A DNA stretch of 64,000 nt, taken from Microbispora rosea subsp. aerata (GTDB taxonomy: Bacteria; Actinomycetota; Actinomycetes; Streptosporangiales; Streptosporangiaceae). A program made the translations under genes and the position numbers. Positions 17,787-25,259 of the stretch are shown here, piece by piece. The stretch spans positions 94,873 through 158,872 of the forward strand of contig NZ_BMPY01000016.1 of the NCBI RefSeq assembly GCF_014647835.1. Reading direction: 5' to 3'. Each line of letters starts with the position of its first letter. The first letter of the stretch is position 1. The notes below the pieces were generated by a model that made no database searches, was not told where the DNA came from, and saw nothing but the letters and a program-made list of their open reading frames with translations.

Positions 17787-19507
17787 CGGGCGCCTCCCGC
17801 CCGCGAAGCCGTCTCGGCAGCCGCCTGCGCAACGGTCTCCGGGACCACTTCCGAGACCGCCGCCGAATTCGACTCCGGAACCGTCTGCGCAACTGCCCGC
17901 GTGACCATCTCCGCAGCCGCCTTCGAGACCGCCGCCGAAACCACGTCCGGAATCGCCGTGGAAACCGTGTCGGGAGCCTTCGCGGAACCGGTCGCCCGCG
18001 TCCGCCCGGCGAGCTCGACCCGGAACCCGGGCAGATGCAGCAGCCCCTGCGTGGTGCGCACGGTGCTCCCGGTCTCGCACGGCACGAGCCGGATCATCAC
18101 GGCGTCGTCGGCCCCGGAGCCCCGCTTGAGGCGGCCGGCGACGACCGTGCGTCCCTCCAGCGCCCGCGTCATCAGCTTCAGCAACACCCGGGTCTCCGAC
18201 TCGTCAAGCACCCGCCCGTGCGCGCCCAGCTCCGCCAGGTGGCCGGCGGCGGCCCGCTCGGCCGCCCGTTCCGCGGCCTGCTCGCGGCGCAGCGCGGCCC
18301 GCGCGCCGGGGTTGCCGCGCACCGGCGCGGGCACGCCCGGGGTGGGCGCCTTCCCGCTGCGGAAGAGCGTGACCGACACCTCCACCCCCGGCGCGTCCCA
18401 CCAGGTCGCCCTGGGCGAGATCTGCTCGGTGTCCTCGTGGGCCGCGCCGAGGTGCCGCGCGCCGCGCAGGTTGAACGCCGCGCCCATCAGCGCGTGGGCG
18501 GCGCCCTCGTCCGGCGCGTTCCACACCCACTCGGCCAGGTGCCGTAACTGGCTGGCCCGGTTGACCCCGCCGCGCTGCGCCTCGGAGATCTGCCGCAGCA
18601 GCGCGATCACCCCCGACACCGCGAGGCGCGTGGCGTTGCGCAGCTCCCCCGCGCGGGACTCCTGCGACCCCTGGGGGGCGAACCACGCCCGCAGCGCGGA
18701 CCAGCGGCGACGCCAGTCCTCCAGCCGCTCGTGCCGGTCCATGAAGGGCCGCTCGTCCGCCGCCGCCGCGCGCTCGAGCAGCGAGGCCAGCCCGCTCGCC
18801 TCGACGTCCCGTACGGCCGCGGCCAGGCGGGGCAGATATCGGTCGAGCTCCGCCATGAACTCGGACATGTGCGTCAGCAGGGCGTTCTTGTAACGCAGGA
18901 ACGTCTCGGGGGAGGCGTCGGTGGACCGGATGATCTCTCCGAGCGTCACGTGGAAGTGCGCGGAGCGGCGTCCCATGTCCTCCATCACCGAGTCCAGCCG
19001 GGACAGCCTGCGGTAGACCTGCTCGCCCTCCCCCGCGCGGTTGGCCGCCGCGAGCGCCTTCAGGTCCTCCAGGATGTCGGAGAAGACCAGCCGCGACAGG
19101 TTGGCGTCCTGGATGCGGGCGGCGAGCAGGCCCTCGACCGAGGTGTAGGCCCAGTAGCCCAGCTCGCTGAACTGGTAGACCGACTGCCTGTTGCGGTAGC
19201 GGACGAGGTTGCCGGCCCGCGAGGCGTCGTCGAACCGGTGCAGCACCCCGTCGTCGTGCAGCGCGTCGAGCCGGTCGCGCAGGTTGCCGTCGAAGGTGGG
19301 GACCTCGTCGTGCAGCCGTGCCAGCTCGTTCAGGGCCGTCTGGACCTCCCCGGCGTCCACCTGAACTTGGTGCACCTCACGCAGCCGGTCCATCGCCCGC
19401 AGGACCCACAGATAGGCCACATGGTCGTCACGCCTGGTGAAGTTGAACAGCCTGAACCGATCGCTGATCACCAGCGAGTCGAGGTCCAGCGCCCTGCGTT
19501 CCGCCAT
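17783..19507 (-). CDS. jetA: Wadjet JetA-like kleisin (TIGR02677)
   Basis: A 574-residue protein of the TIGR02677 type, the MukF-like kleisin JetA and first gene of the operon. It is largely helical: an N-terminal winged-helix region (LFNFTRRDDHVAYLWVLRAM), a central four-helix section with SVMEDMGRRSAHFHVTLGEI and FLRYKNALLTHMSEFMAEL, and a basic Arg/Ala-rich segment. The last 75 residues are a Val/Ala/Thr/Glu tail with an approximate repeat (VSAAVSKAAAEMV, AVSEVVPETVAQAAAET), which I would not expect from the family. ATG at 19507 is preceded by a GGGGGG ribosome site. Four ATCCGT iterons start 12 bp upstream. Confidence 0.83.
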   Translation of the reverse strand: MAERRALDLDSLVISDRFRLFNFTRRDDHVAYLWVLRAMDRLREVHQVQVDAGEVQTALNELARLHDEVPTFDGNLRDRLDALHDDGVLHRFDDASRAGNLVRYRNRQSVYQFSELGYWAYTSVEGLLAARIQDANLSRLVFSDILEDLKALAAANRAGEGEQVYRRLSRLDSVMEDMGRRSAHFHVTLGEIIRSTDASPETFLRYKNALLTHMSEFMAELDRYLPRLAAAVRDVEASGLASLLERAAAADERPFMDRHERLEDWRRRWSALRAWFAPQGSQESRAGELRNATRLAVSGVIALLRQISEAQRGGVNRASQLRHLAEWVWNAPDEGAAHALMGAAFNLRGARHLGAAHEDTEQISPRATWWDAPGVEVSVTLFRSGKAPTPGVPAPVRGNPGARAALRREQAAERAAERAAAGHLAELGAHGRVLDESETRVLLKLMTRALEGRTVVAGRLKRGSGADDAVMIRLVPCETGSTVRTTQGLLHLPGFRVELAGRTRATGSAKAPDTVSTAIPDVVSAAVSKAAAEMVTRAVAQTVPESNSAAVSEVVPETVAQAAAETASRAGGAR

Positions 19508-19518
19508 CCGGCCCCCCA

Positions 19519-19562
19519 ATCCGTGCGCCGATCCGTGCCGCGGATCCGTGACACAGATCCGT
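19519..19562 (-). repeat. Four-copy ATCCGT iteron block upstream of jetA
   Basis: ATCCGT occurs at 19519, 19531, 19544 and 19557 (spacings 12, 13, 13 bp) on the plus strand, i.e. ACGGAT in jetA orientation. Most copies extend to ATCCGTG. The block begins 12 bp before the jetA start codon, so it overlaps the leader or core promoter of the Wadjet operon. Regular spacing suggests a multimeric repressor site; no regulator gene is adjacent. Confidence 0.55.
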
Positions 19563-19837
19563 CGCACCCGCCCGATCGCGGAGTCCCGCCCACCGGGAGG
19601 CGGGCGGGGCTCCGCGTGCCGAGAAGACCGTATTGGAGAGCACCGACAGTTTCGACCGGCGCACGTGGCCGCCGCGCTCGCGCGGAGCGAACCGTCACCC
19701 CCGCCGACGGTCACAACCGCTCCCGGCGGGCGCCGGCCGAGGAACGCGACCGAGCGCGAGGACTCAGCGAAAAGACGGCGACGCCGCGACCGGCCCGGCC
19801 GGCGGGCAAGCGCCGGAGGCGACCGGGCCGGTCGCCG

Positions 19838-20005
19838 CGACCCCGGCGGCGCTGTCCGCGCTGCGGCCGCTCGGCCTCGACCGGGTCCGGCTGGGGGCGG
19901 AGGGCCTGCTCGGGCGGTGGCGGCGGCGCAACGCCGAGCGCACCCTGCCGCACTGCGTGGACAACCTCCACGCGTACGGCAACCTCGGCAACCTCCGCGC
20001 CGCCG
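19838..20005 (+). repeat. Exact 168-bp inverted copy of the GH127 gene 5' region
   Basis: These 168 bases are identical to the reverse complement of 30126-30293, inside the GH127 beta-L-arabinofuranosidase gene. They encode its residues about 22-78 in frame on the plus strand (ending NLHAYGNLGNLRAA). Weaker similarity continues about 30 bp to the left (first mismatch at 19837); the match stops abruptly at the right. No start codon with a ribosome site, catalytic part or stop context follows, so it is a gene fragment, not a gene. The surrounding 19563-20228 otherwise holds no recognisable gene. Confidence 0.85.
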
Positions 20006-20110
20006 GCGGCGCCGAGCGCCCGCGTGACCGTCCTGCCGCCCGGCGGTCGTCGGCCGGCCCACGACGGCGGGGTTCCTCCTCGCCCGCCGCCTGCCCGGCT
20101 TGGACCGAAA

Positions 20111-20128
20111 GTCCCGCGATCGCGGGAC
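20111..20128. promoter_or_regulatory. 18-bp perfect palindrome upstream of the DoxX-like gene
   Basis: GTCCCGCGATCGCGGGAC is a perfect 18-bp palindrome with no loop, about 100 bp before the start of the DoxX-like gene. It looks like a dimeric operator rather than a terminator, as no coding region ends here. The cognate regulator is unknown. Confidence 0.4.
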
Positions 20129-20228
20129 CTCGGGGCGATCGCGGCGTGCCGTACGGCACCTGCGGCACGGCCGGCAACCGCGGTTTGCTTGAGGTGTCGC
20201 AAACGAAAGACGTTGAAAGGGGCCGGTC

Positions 20229-20834
20229 ATGGCCGTCACCGAAGGTCGCAACCAGAGGAACCACCGCCTCCACGAGGCCGCTTTCACCGTCCCCGCCCCC
20301 CGCGCGCACGGCGAGACCGTCCCCGCCGGGGCCGCCGGGACAGCCGGGGCCGGCCCGGTCCGCTACGTGTGGGCCGCCGCCCGCGTCGCCATCGGCTGGG
20401 TGTTCCTGTGGGCCTTCCTGGACAAGACGTTCGGCTGGGGCTTCGCCACCCCCGCCGAGAAGGCGTGGATCAACGGCGGAAGCCCGACCACCGGCTTCCT
20501 GAAGGGCACCGCCGACCACACCTTCGGCGGGGTGTTCGCCGCACTCGCGGGTCAGACCTGGGTCGACTGGCTGTTCATGATCGGCCTGGCCGGCATCGGC
20601 ACCGCCCTCGTCCTCGGCGTCGGCATGCGCGTCGCCGCCGCCACCGGCGCGCTCCTCCTGGTCATGATGTGGGCCGCCGAACTGCCGCTGACCACCAACC
20701 CCTTCATGGACGACCACATCGTCTACGCCATCGTCCTGATCGGCCTGGCCATGGCGGGCGCCGGCGACACCCTCGGCCTCGGCAGGGCCTGGGCCGCCAC
20801 CCCTCTGGTCCGCCGCCTCCCGATTCTCAAGTAG
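20229..20834 (+). CDS. DoxX-like membrane protein
   Basis: A 201-residue membrane protein with four helices, characteristic of the DoxX/DoxD superfamily: a first helix (YVWAAARVAIGWVFLWAFLD), a long extracytoplasmic loop with GGSPTTGFLKG, then helices around WLFMIGLAGIGTALVLG, ALLLVMMWAAEL and the last HIVYAIVLIGLAMA. Such proteins associate with oxidoreductases or thiol-stress functions; the exact role is unknown. ATG at 20229 has GAAAGGGG seven bases upstream. The gene is followed by a strong terminator, so it is probably monocistronic. Confidence 0.78.
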   Translation: MAVTEGRNQRNHRLHEAAFTVPAPRAHGETVPAGAAGTAGAGPVRYVWAAARVAIGWVFLWAFLDKTFGWGFATPAEKAWINGGSPTTGFLKGTADHTFGGVFAALAGQTWVDWLFMIGLAGIGTALVLGVGMRVAAATGALLLVMMWAAELPLTTNPFMDDHIVYAIVLIGLAMAGAGDTLGLGRAWAATPLVRRLPILK

Positions 20835-20844
20835 ACCCCGTCGT

Positions 20845-20879
20845 CCGGTGCCCACCCCAGCCCCCGGGGTGGGCACCGG
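20845..20879 (+). terminator. Strong terminator after the DoxX-like gene
   Basis: A perfect 14-bp stem (CCGGTGCCCACCCC at 20845-20858, complement at 20866-20879) with a seven-base loop, 11 bp past the stop codon. Confidence 0.85.
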
Positions 20880-20960
20880 CATGTCCGCGCCCCGGCCGCC
20901 GGTCGCCGCCCCGAGGGGGCTCGCCTGCGGGCGGCGCGCCGTTCTCAGTACAGTGGCGGG

Positions 20961-21377
20961 GTGTCGGGTGAGCAGGCGAGCGGCGCGCGGGTGGACCTGT
21001 GGATCTGGTCGGTACGGCTGACCAAGACTCGTTCGATCGCATCCGACGCCTGCCGGGGCGGTCACGTCCGGGTCAACGGGGTGCGGGTCAAGCCCGCGCA
21101 CGTCGTCCGGGTCGGTGACGAGGTCCGTCTGCGGCACGAGGGGCGCGAGCGCATCGTGGTCGTCTCCCGCGTCATCACCAAGCGTGTCGGCGCCCCGGTG
21201 GCCGCCGAGTGCTACGTCGACAAGAGCCCTCCGCCTCCGCCGCGCGAGGAGGCCGTGCAGGTGGCCGTACGGGCTCGCGGCGCGGGGCGCCCCACCAAAC
21301 GCGAGCGCCGCAGCATCGACAAGCTGCTCGGACGCCCGGCGCCGGAGGGGCGGAGCCGCCGCCGGCGCCCGGACTGA
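20961..21377 (+). CDS. S4-domain RNA-binding protein (Hsp15-like)
   Basis: A 138-residue basic protein whose first 65 residues are an S4 RNA-binding domain (VDLWIWSVRLTKTRSIASDA, then GGHVRVNGVRVKPAHVVRVGD). The family member HslR/Hsp15 binds stalled 50S subunits carrying nascent chains. The C-terminal third is Pro-, Arg- and Lys-rich (PPPPPREEA, RSRRRRPD) and probably contacts RNA. The GTG at 20961 has no good ribosome site, but TACAGT (20950-20955) is a plausible -10 element placed so that transcription would begin at the GTG, suggesting a leaderless mRNA. Confidence 0.82.
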   Translation: MSGEQASGARVDLWIWSVRLTKTRSIASDACRGGHVRVNGVRVKPAHVVRVGDEVRLRHEGRERIVVVSRVITKRVGAPVAAECYVDKSPPPPPREEAVQVAVRARGAGRPTKRERRSIDKLLGRPAPEGRSRRRRPD

Positions 21378-21515
21378 ACGGGCGCTCGCCCCGCCCGCTC
21401 CGGGAGTCCCACGCGAATTCCACATACGGCCGGCCAGGCCCACGCGGTACGGCGTCGCGGCCGGCTGTGGATCGCCCGGATCGCCGGGGCGATGCGGGCA
21501 CACGCCCGGAAGTGC

Positions 21516-21526
21516 TGAAACTTTCA
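21516..21526. promoter_or_regulatory. TGAAACTTTCA box (hydrolase operator 1)
   Basis: An 11-bp near-perfect palindrome TGAAACTTTCA, 325 bp upstream of the GH43 gene. Two identical copies lie in the GH11/GH54 intergenic region. It matches the GAAAnTTTC type of box I recall from streptomycete xylanase promoters. The remaining 21378-21803 stretch shows no gene. Confidence 0.55.
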
Positions 21527-21803
21527 GTCACCGCGCCGATTCCGGCGCGGCCGGGCCCGCCTTCTCGCACCACCCGAACGCGTCAGCCGGCCCCAAGCGC
21601 CGAGAGCAGGCCGAACGGACGGTTCACGTCCGCCCTTCACCGGGTGTGCAAGCGTTTTCAGCGCACGTGCCACGCGGCCGGGCGGGAGCGCGGGACTCCG
21701 GTGCCCGCGGACAAGGCTCCTTGACGCCCCGGGAACCGGCCCTGACACTGAGCGGCGATCCCCGGTTAACGGCAGCGTAATCAAGGGCACTCCCGGACCC
21801 GTT

Positions 21804-21817
21804 TGTTAACGCTCACA
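21804..21817. promoter_or_regulatory. TGTTAACGCTCACA operator (LacI/AraR-like) before GH43 gene
   Basis: A 14-bp imperfect palindrome centred on CG, 33 bp upstream of the GH43 start codon. It is closely similar to the perfect TGTTAACGTTAACA at 45827-45840 upstream of the GH54 gene. The form resembles arabinose-responsive AraR sites of other actinobacteria (TGTTAGCGCTAACA type, from memory). Confidence 0.55.
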
Positions 21818-21850
21818 TCCGTACCATCGTCCCCTCGGAGAGGTACCCCC

Positions 21851-23299
21851 ATGGACACCTCCGCACGTTCTCCCGCGGGGCGCTGCCGCATCCTCGCCCT
21901 GGTGCTGCTGGCGCTGATCGCGATCTGTCCGTCCGTCGTGTCCGCGGGCCCGGCCCGCGCGGCGACCATCGACACGAACGCGTGGTACGTGCTGGTCAAC
22001 CGGCACAGCGGCAAGGTGCTGGACGTCTACAACCTGGCGACCAACGACGGCGCGCCGCTGGTGCAGTGGTCCCGCAACGACGGCGCCTGGCAGCAGTGGC
22101 AGTTCGTCGACTCCGGCGGCGGCTACTACCGGCTCAAGTCACGCCACAGCGGCAAGGTCGTCGACGTCTCCGGCCGCTCCACCGCCGACGGCGCCGACGT
22201 CATCCAGTACACCGACAAGAACGCCGCCAACCAGCAGTTCCGGGTGGTCGACACCGACAACGGCCACATCAAGCTGATCAACCGCAACAGCGGCAAGGCC
22301 CTCGAAGTGTGGGAGTGGTCCACCGCCGACGGCGGCCGGATCTCGCAGTACACCGACCACAACGGCGCCAACCAGCAGTGGCGGCTCGTCAAGCTCGGCG
22401 ACTCCACGCCGTCTCCCTCCTACCCCAACCCGGGCTACGTCACCGGAGACGTCGCCGCGCACGACCCGGAGGTGACCAAGAAGCCGGACGGCACCTACCT
22501 GCTCGCCTACACCGGCGACGGCATCCAGCTCAAGACCTCGACCGACCGGACCACCTGGCGCAACGCGGGCGCGGCGTTCCCCGGCGGGGTCCCCTGGGCG
22601 TACGGCTACACCAACAACAGCAACACCCTGTGGGCGCCGGACATCACCTACGTCAACGGCCGGTACTACATGTACTACTCGGCCTCGACGTTCGGCTCCA
22701 ACCGCTCGGCCATCTTCCTGGCCACCAGCACGACCGGCGCGTCGGGGTCGTGGACCAACCAGGGGCTGGTGATCGAGTCGACCGCCTCCGACAACTGGAA
22801 CGCCATCGACCCCAACCTCGTCATCGACGACCAGGGCCGCTGGTGGCTCGACTTCGGCTCGTTCTGGTCCGGCATCAAGATGATCCAGCTCGACCCGGCG
22901 ACCGGAAAGCGCCTGGACTCCACGATCCGCAGCATCGCGGGCCGCAACGGCGGCGCGATCGAGGCGCCGTTCATCTACCGGCACGGCGGCTACTACTACC
23001 AGTTCGTGTCGTTCGACCTGTGCTGCAGGGGCGCGTCCAGCACGTACCGGATCATGGTGGGCCGCTCGACCTCGGTCACCGGCCCGTACGTCGACCGCGA
23101 CGGCACGCCGCTGACCTCCGGAGGCGGCACGCAGATCCTGGCCGGTCACGGGAGCGTCCACGGCCCCGGGCATCAGGCCGTGCTGCAGGACAACGACGGC
23201 GACATCCTCTTCTACCACTGGTACGCCGACGACGGCTCGTCCCGTCTCGGCATCAACAAGCTCGGCTGGGACAACGCCGGCTGGCCGTACGTCTACTGA
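21851..23299 (+). CDS. Secreted GH43 endo-arabinanase-like enzyme with ricin-type domain
   Basis: A 482-residue secreted enzyme. Residues 1-38 form a signal peptide (basic start, LALVLLALIAIC core, cleavage near ARA-ATI). Residues 45-185 are a ricin B beta-trefoil with QxW-type repeats (WQQWQF, NQQFRV, NQQWRLV) for carbohydrate binding. Residues 195-480 are a five-bladed GH43 domain: catalytic base Asp in AHDPEV (about 205), pKa-tuning Asp in NAIDPNLV (about 319), acid Glu in IEAPFIYRHG (about 371). The latter two segments fit endo-1,5-alpha-L-arabinanases (EC 3.2.1.99). ATG at 21851 follows a GGAGAGG site. Flanking operators suggest control by arabinan or xylan breakdown products. Confidence 0.88.
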   Translation: MDTSARSPAGRCRILALVLLALIAICPSVVSAGPARAATIDTNAWYVLVNRHSGKVLDVYNLATNDGAPLVQWSRNDGAWQQWQFVDSGGGYYRLKSRHSGKVVDVSGRSTADGADVIQYTDKNAANQQFRVVDTDNGHIKLINRNSGKALEVWEWSTADGGRISQYTDHNGANQQWRLVKLGDSTPSPSYPNPGYVTGDVAAHDPEVTKKPDGTYLLAYTGDGIQLKTSTDRTTWRNAGAAFPGGVPWAYGYTNNSNTLWAPDITYVNGRYYMYYSASTFGSNRSAIFLATSTTGASGSWTNQGLVIESTASDNWNAIDPNLVIDDQGRWWLDFGSFWSGIKMIQLDPATGKRLDSTIRSIAGRNGGAIEAPFIYRHGGYYYQFVSFDLCCRGASSTYRIMVGRSTSVTGPYVDRDGTPLTSGGGTQILAGHGSVHGPGHQAVLQDNDGDILFYHWYADDGSSRLGINKLGWDNAGWPYVY

Positions 23300-23326
23300 G
23301 CCCCGCCCTCGAATCCCGCCCTCGCT

Positions 23327-23352
23327 CCCGGGGTGCGTCACCGCGCCCCGGG
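23327..23352. terminator. Bidirectional terminator between GH43 gene and ABC operon
   Basis: CCCGGGGTGC (23327-23336) pairs with GCGCCCCGGG (23343-23352) over a six-base loop, with one G-T wobble. It lies 28 bp after the GH43 stop on one side and 43 bp after the permease stop on the other, between convergent genes. Confidence 0.75.
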
Positions 23353-23395
23353 GCGGGGGCCGTGGCCCCTCCGCGCGGCCACGACGAGGGACGGG

Positions 23396-24217
23396 TCAGT
23401 CCTTCACGGCGCCCGCGGTGACCCCGGCGGCGACGTAACGCTGGGCGACGACCAGGAGCACGGCCGCCGGGATGGAGGCGACCACCGCGGTCGCCATGAT
23501 GGCGTTCCACTGCTGGTTGTTGTTGCCGATGTAGTGGTAGATGCCGAGCGTGATCGGCTGGTGGTCGCCGCCCTGGTCGAGGGTGGAGGCGAAGACGAAG
23601 TCCGACCAGGCCCACAGGAACGCGAACAGCGACACGGTGATGATCGAGTTGCGGCTGACCGGCAGCACGATCGACCAGAACGTGCGCAGCGCGCCCGCGC
23701 CGTCCACCCGGGCCGCCTGCATCAGCTCCTCGGGGATGCCGGACATGAACGCGGTGAAGATCAGCACGGCGAACGGCACCGCCAGCGTGGAGTCGGCCAC
23801 GATCAGCCCCGGCACGGTGTTCAGCACCCCCGTGCTCAGATAGATCGCGTAGAACCCCATCGCCATGATCACGCTCGGGATCATCTGCGCGATCAGCAGC
23901 ATGAAGCTCAGCACGCCGCCGCCGCGCGGGCGCAGTTTGGCCAGCGAGTACGCCGCGGGCGCCGAGATCGCCAGCGTCAGGGCCACGGTGCCCAGCCCGA
24001 CCACGAGACTCGTGGCGAGGTAGGGCCCCTGCTGCTCCAGCACCGCGCGGTAGCCCTCCAGCGTCCCGTGCACCGGGAACCAGTACGGCGGCGACTTGCG
24101 CATGTCCTGGTCCCGGGTGAACGACACGTTGACCATCCAGTAGACGGGAAACAGCATGAGCGCGGTGAACACCACGCCCAGGCCGGTCCGCCACCAGGCG
24201 CGCCGGGTCGCCGTCAT
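23396..24217 (-). CDS. Sugar ABC transporter permease (MalG-like)
   Basis: A 273-residue inner-membrane subunit of a CUT1-type carbohydrate importer. It has six membrane helices and the EAA loop that docks the ATPase (MQAARVDGAGALRTFWSIVLPVS, about residues 170-192). The ATG at 24217 overlaps the stop of the upstream permease (ATGA). It is the last gene of the GH127-led operon. As in many actinomycete CUT1 systems, no ATPase is encoded here; a shared MsiK-type ATPase elsewhere is expected (family knowledge). Confidence 0.9.
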   Translation of the reverse strand: MTATRRAWWRTGLGVVFTALMLFPVYWMVNVSFTRDQDMRKSPPYWFPVHGTLEGYRAVLEQQGPYLATSLVVGLGTVALTLAISAPAAYSLAKLRPRGGGVLSFMLLIAQMIPSVIMAMGFYAIYLSTGVLNTVPGLIVADSTLAVPFAVLIFTAFMSGIPEELMQAARVDGAGALRTFWSIVLPVSRNSIITVSLFAFLWAWSDFVFASTLDQGGDHQPITLGIYHYIGNNNQQWNAIMATAVVASIPAAVLLVVAQRYVAAGVTAGAVKD

Positions 24218-25200
24218 GCCGCCCCCTGCCGTCGCTGCACGCGGATGTAGACGAGACCGAAGACCAGGGCCGTCAGGATGAGCAGGTTGCCGACCGCGGC
24301 CCCCGGGCCGAAGGAGGGCAGCAGGGTGCCGAAGCCCAGCCGGTACGACCAGGTGGCCAGCGTCGTGGACGCGTCGCTCGGGCCGCCCTTCGTCATGATC
24401 CAGATGATGTCGAACACCTTCAGCGTGTAGACCAGCCCGAGCAGCAGCGTGATCGCCGAGACCGGGCGCAGCAGCGGGAACGTCACCTTCCAGAACCGCT
24501 GCCAGCCGGTCGCGCCGTCGAGGGCCGCCGCCTCGTGGATGTGGGACGGGATCGCCTGGAGCCCGCTGTAGAGCACCACCAGGTTGAACGGGATCCCGAT
24601 CCAGATGTTGGCGATGGTCACCGACCACAGCGACCAGTCCGGGGAGGTCAGCCAGTTCACCGGCTCGATTCCCACCGCCGCAAGCACCGCGTTGACCACG
24701 CCCGACTCGCTGTTGAGCATCCACGACCAGGTCGAGGACGACACGATCAGCGGCAGCAGCCACGGCACCAGAAACAACGCCCGCAGCGTCGCCGACAGCC
24801 GGAAGTTGCGGTGGAAGAACACGGCCAGCGCCAGCCCGATGGCGAACTGGAAGGCCAGCGACGCCACGGTGAACACCACCGTGTGCCACAGCGCCGGCCC
24901 GAACGTCGCGTCGCGGACGACCTTCGCGTAGTTGGCGAGCCCCGTGTACGGCGCGTCCCCCCGCACGAACGACCGCACCGTGTAGTCGCGCAGGCTGAGG
25001 TCGATGTTGCGGTACAGCGGATAGGCGTAGAACGCGAGCAGGTAGACCACCACCGGCGCGAGGAACGCCCAGCCCGCCCACTGGCCCGTTCCCCTCCGCC
25101 GTGCCGGCGCGCGGTGCGCGATTGCCGCCCGTGTCGCCGTGACCCGCTCCCGCGGGCGCTCCCCGTCCGGCGGGGCCGGCGTCTGTGCTGGGTGTCTCAT
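24214..25200 (-). CDS. Sugar ABC transporter permease (MalF-like)
   Basis: A 328-residue permease partner of the MalG-like protein. After a basic cytoplasmic N-terminus come six helices beginning GWAFLAPVVVYLLAFYAYPL, with the EAA loop EAAALDGATGWQRFWKVTFP (about residues 222-241). ATG at 25200 is preceded by AAGGAAAG. It lies 59 bp downstream of the binding-protein gene and overlaps the next permease by four bases. Together they import the oligosaccharide captured by the lipoprotein. Confidence 0.9.
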   Translation of the reverse strand: MRHPAQTPAPPDGERPRERVTATRAAIAHRAPARRRGTGQWAGWAFLAPVVVYLLAFYAYPLYRNIDLSLRDYTVRSFVRGDAPYTGLANYAKVVRDATFGPALWHTVVFTVASLAFQFAIGLALAVFFHRNFRLSATLRALFLVPWLLPLIVSSSTWSWMLNSESGVVNAVLAAVGIEPVNWLTSPDWSLWSVTIANIWIGIPFNLVVLYSGLQAIPSHIHEAAALDGATGWQRFWKVTFPLLRPVSAITLLLGLVYTLKVFDIIWIMTKGGPSDASTTLATWSYRLGFGTLLPSFGPGAAVGNLLILTALVFGLVYIRVQRRQGAA

Positions 25201-25259
25201 GCTTTCCTTCACGACCCGTGCGCGGGCCCGCGGACGGGCGTCCCGGGCCCCGCGCGAGG

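Noticed and set aside
19633-20502. Open frame containing the GH127-like segment as a second glycosidase gene
   Set aside because: Only about 57 codons match GH127; the rest is noise and runs into the DoxX gene in another frame.
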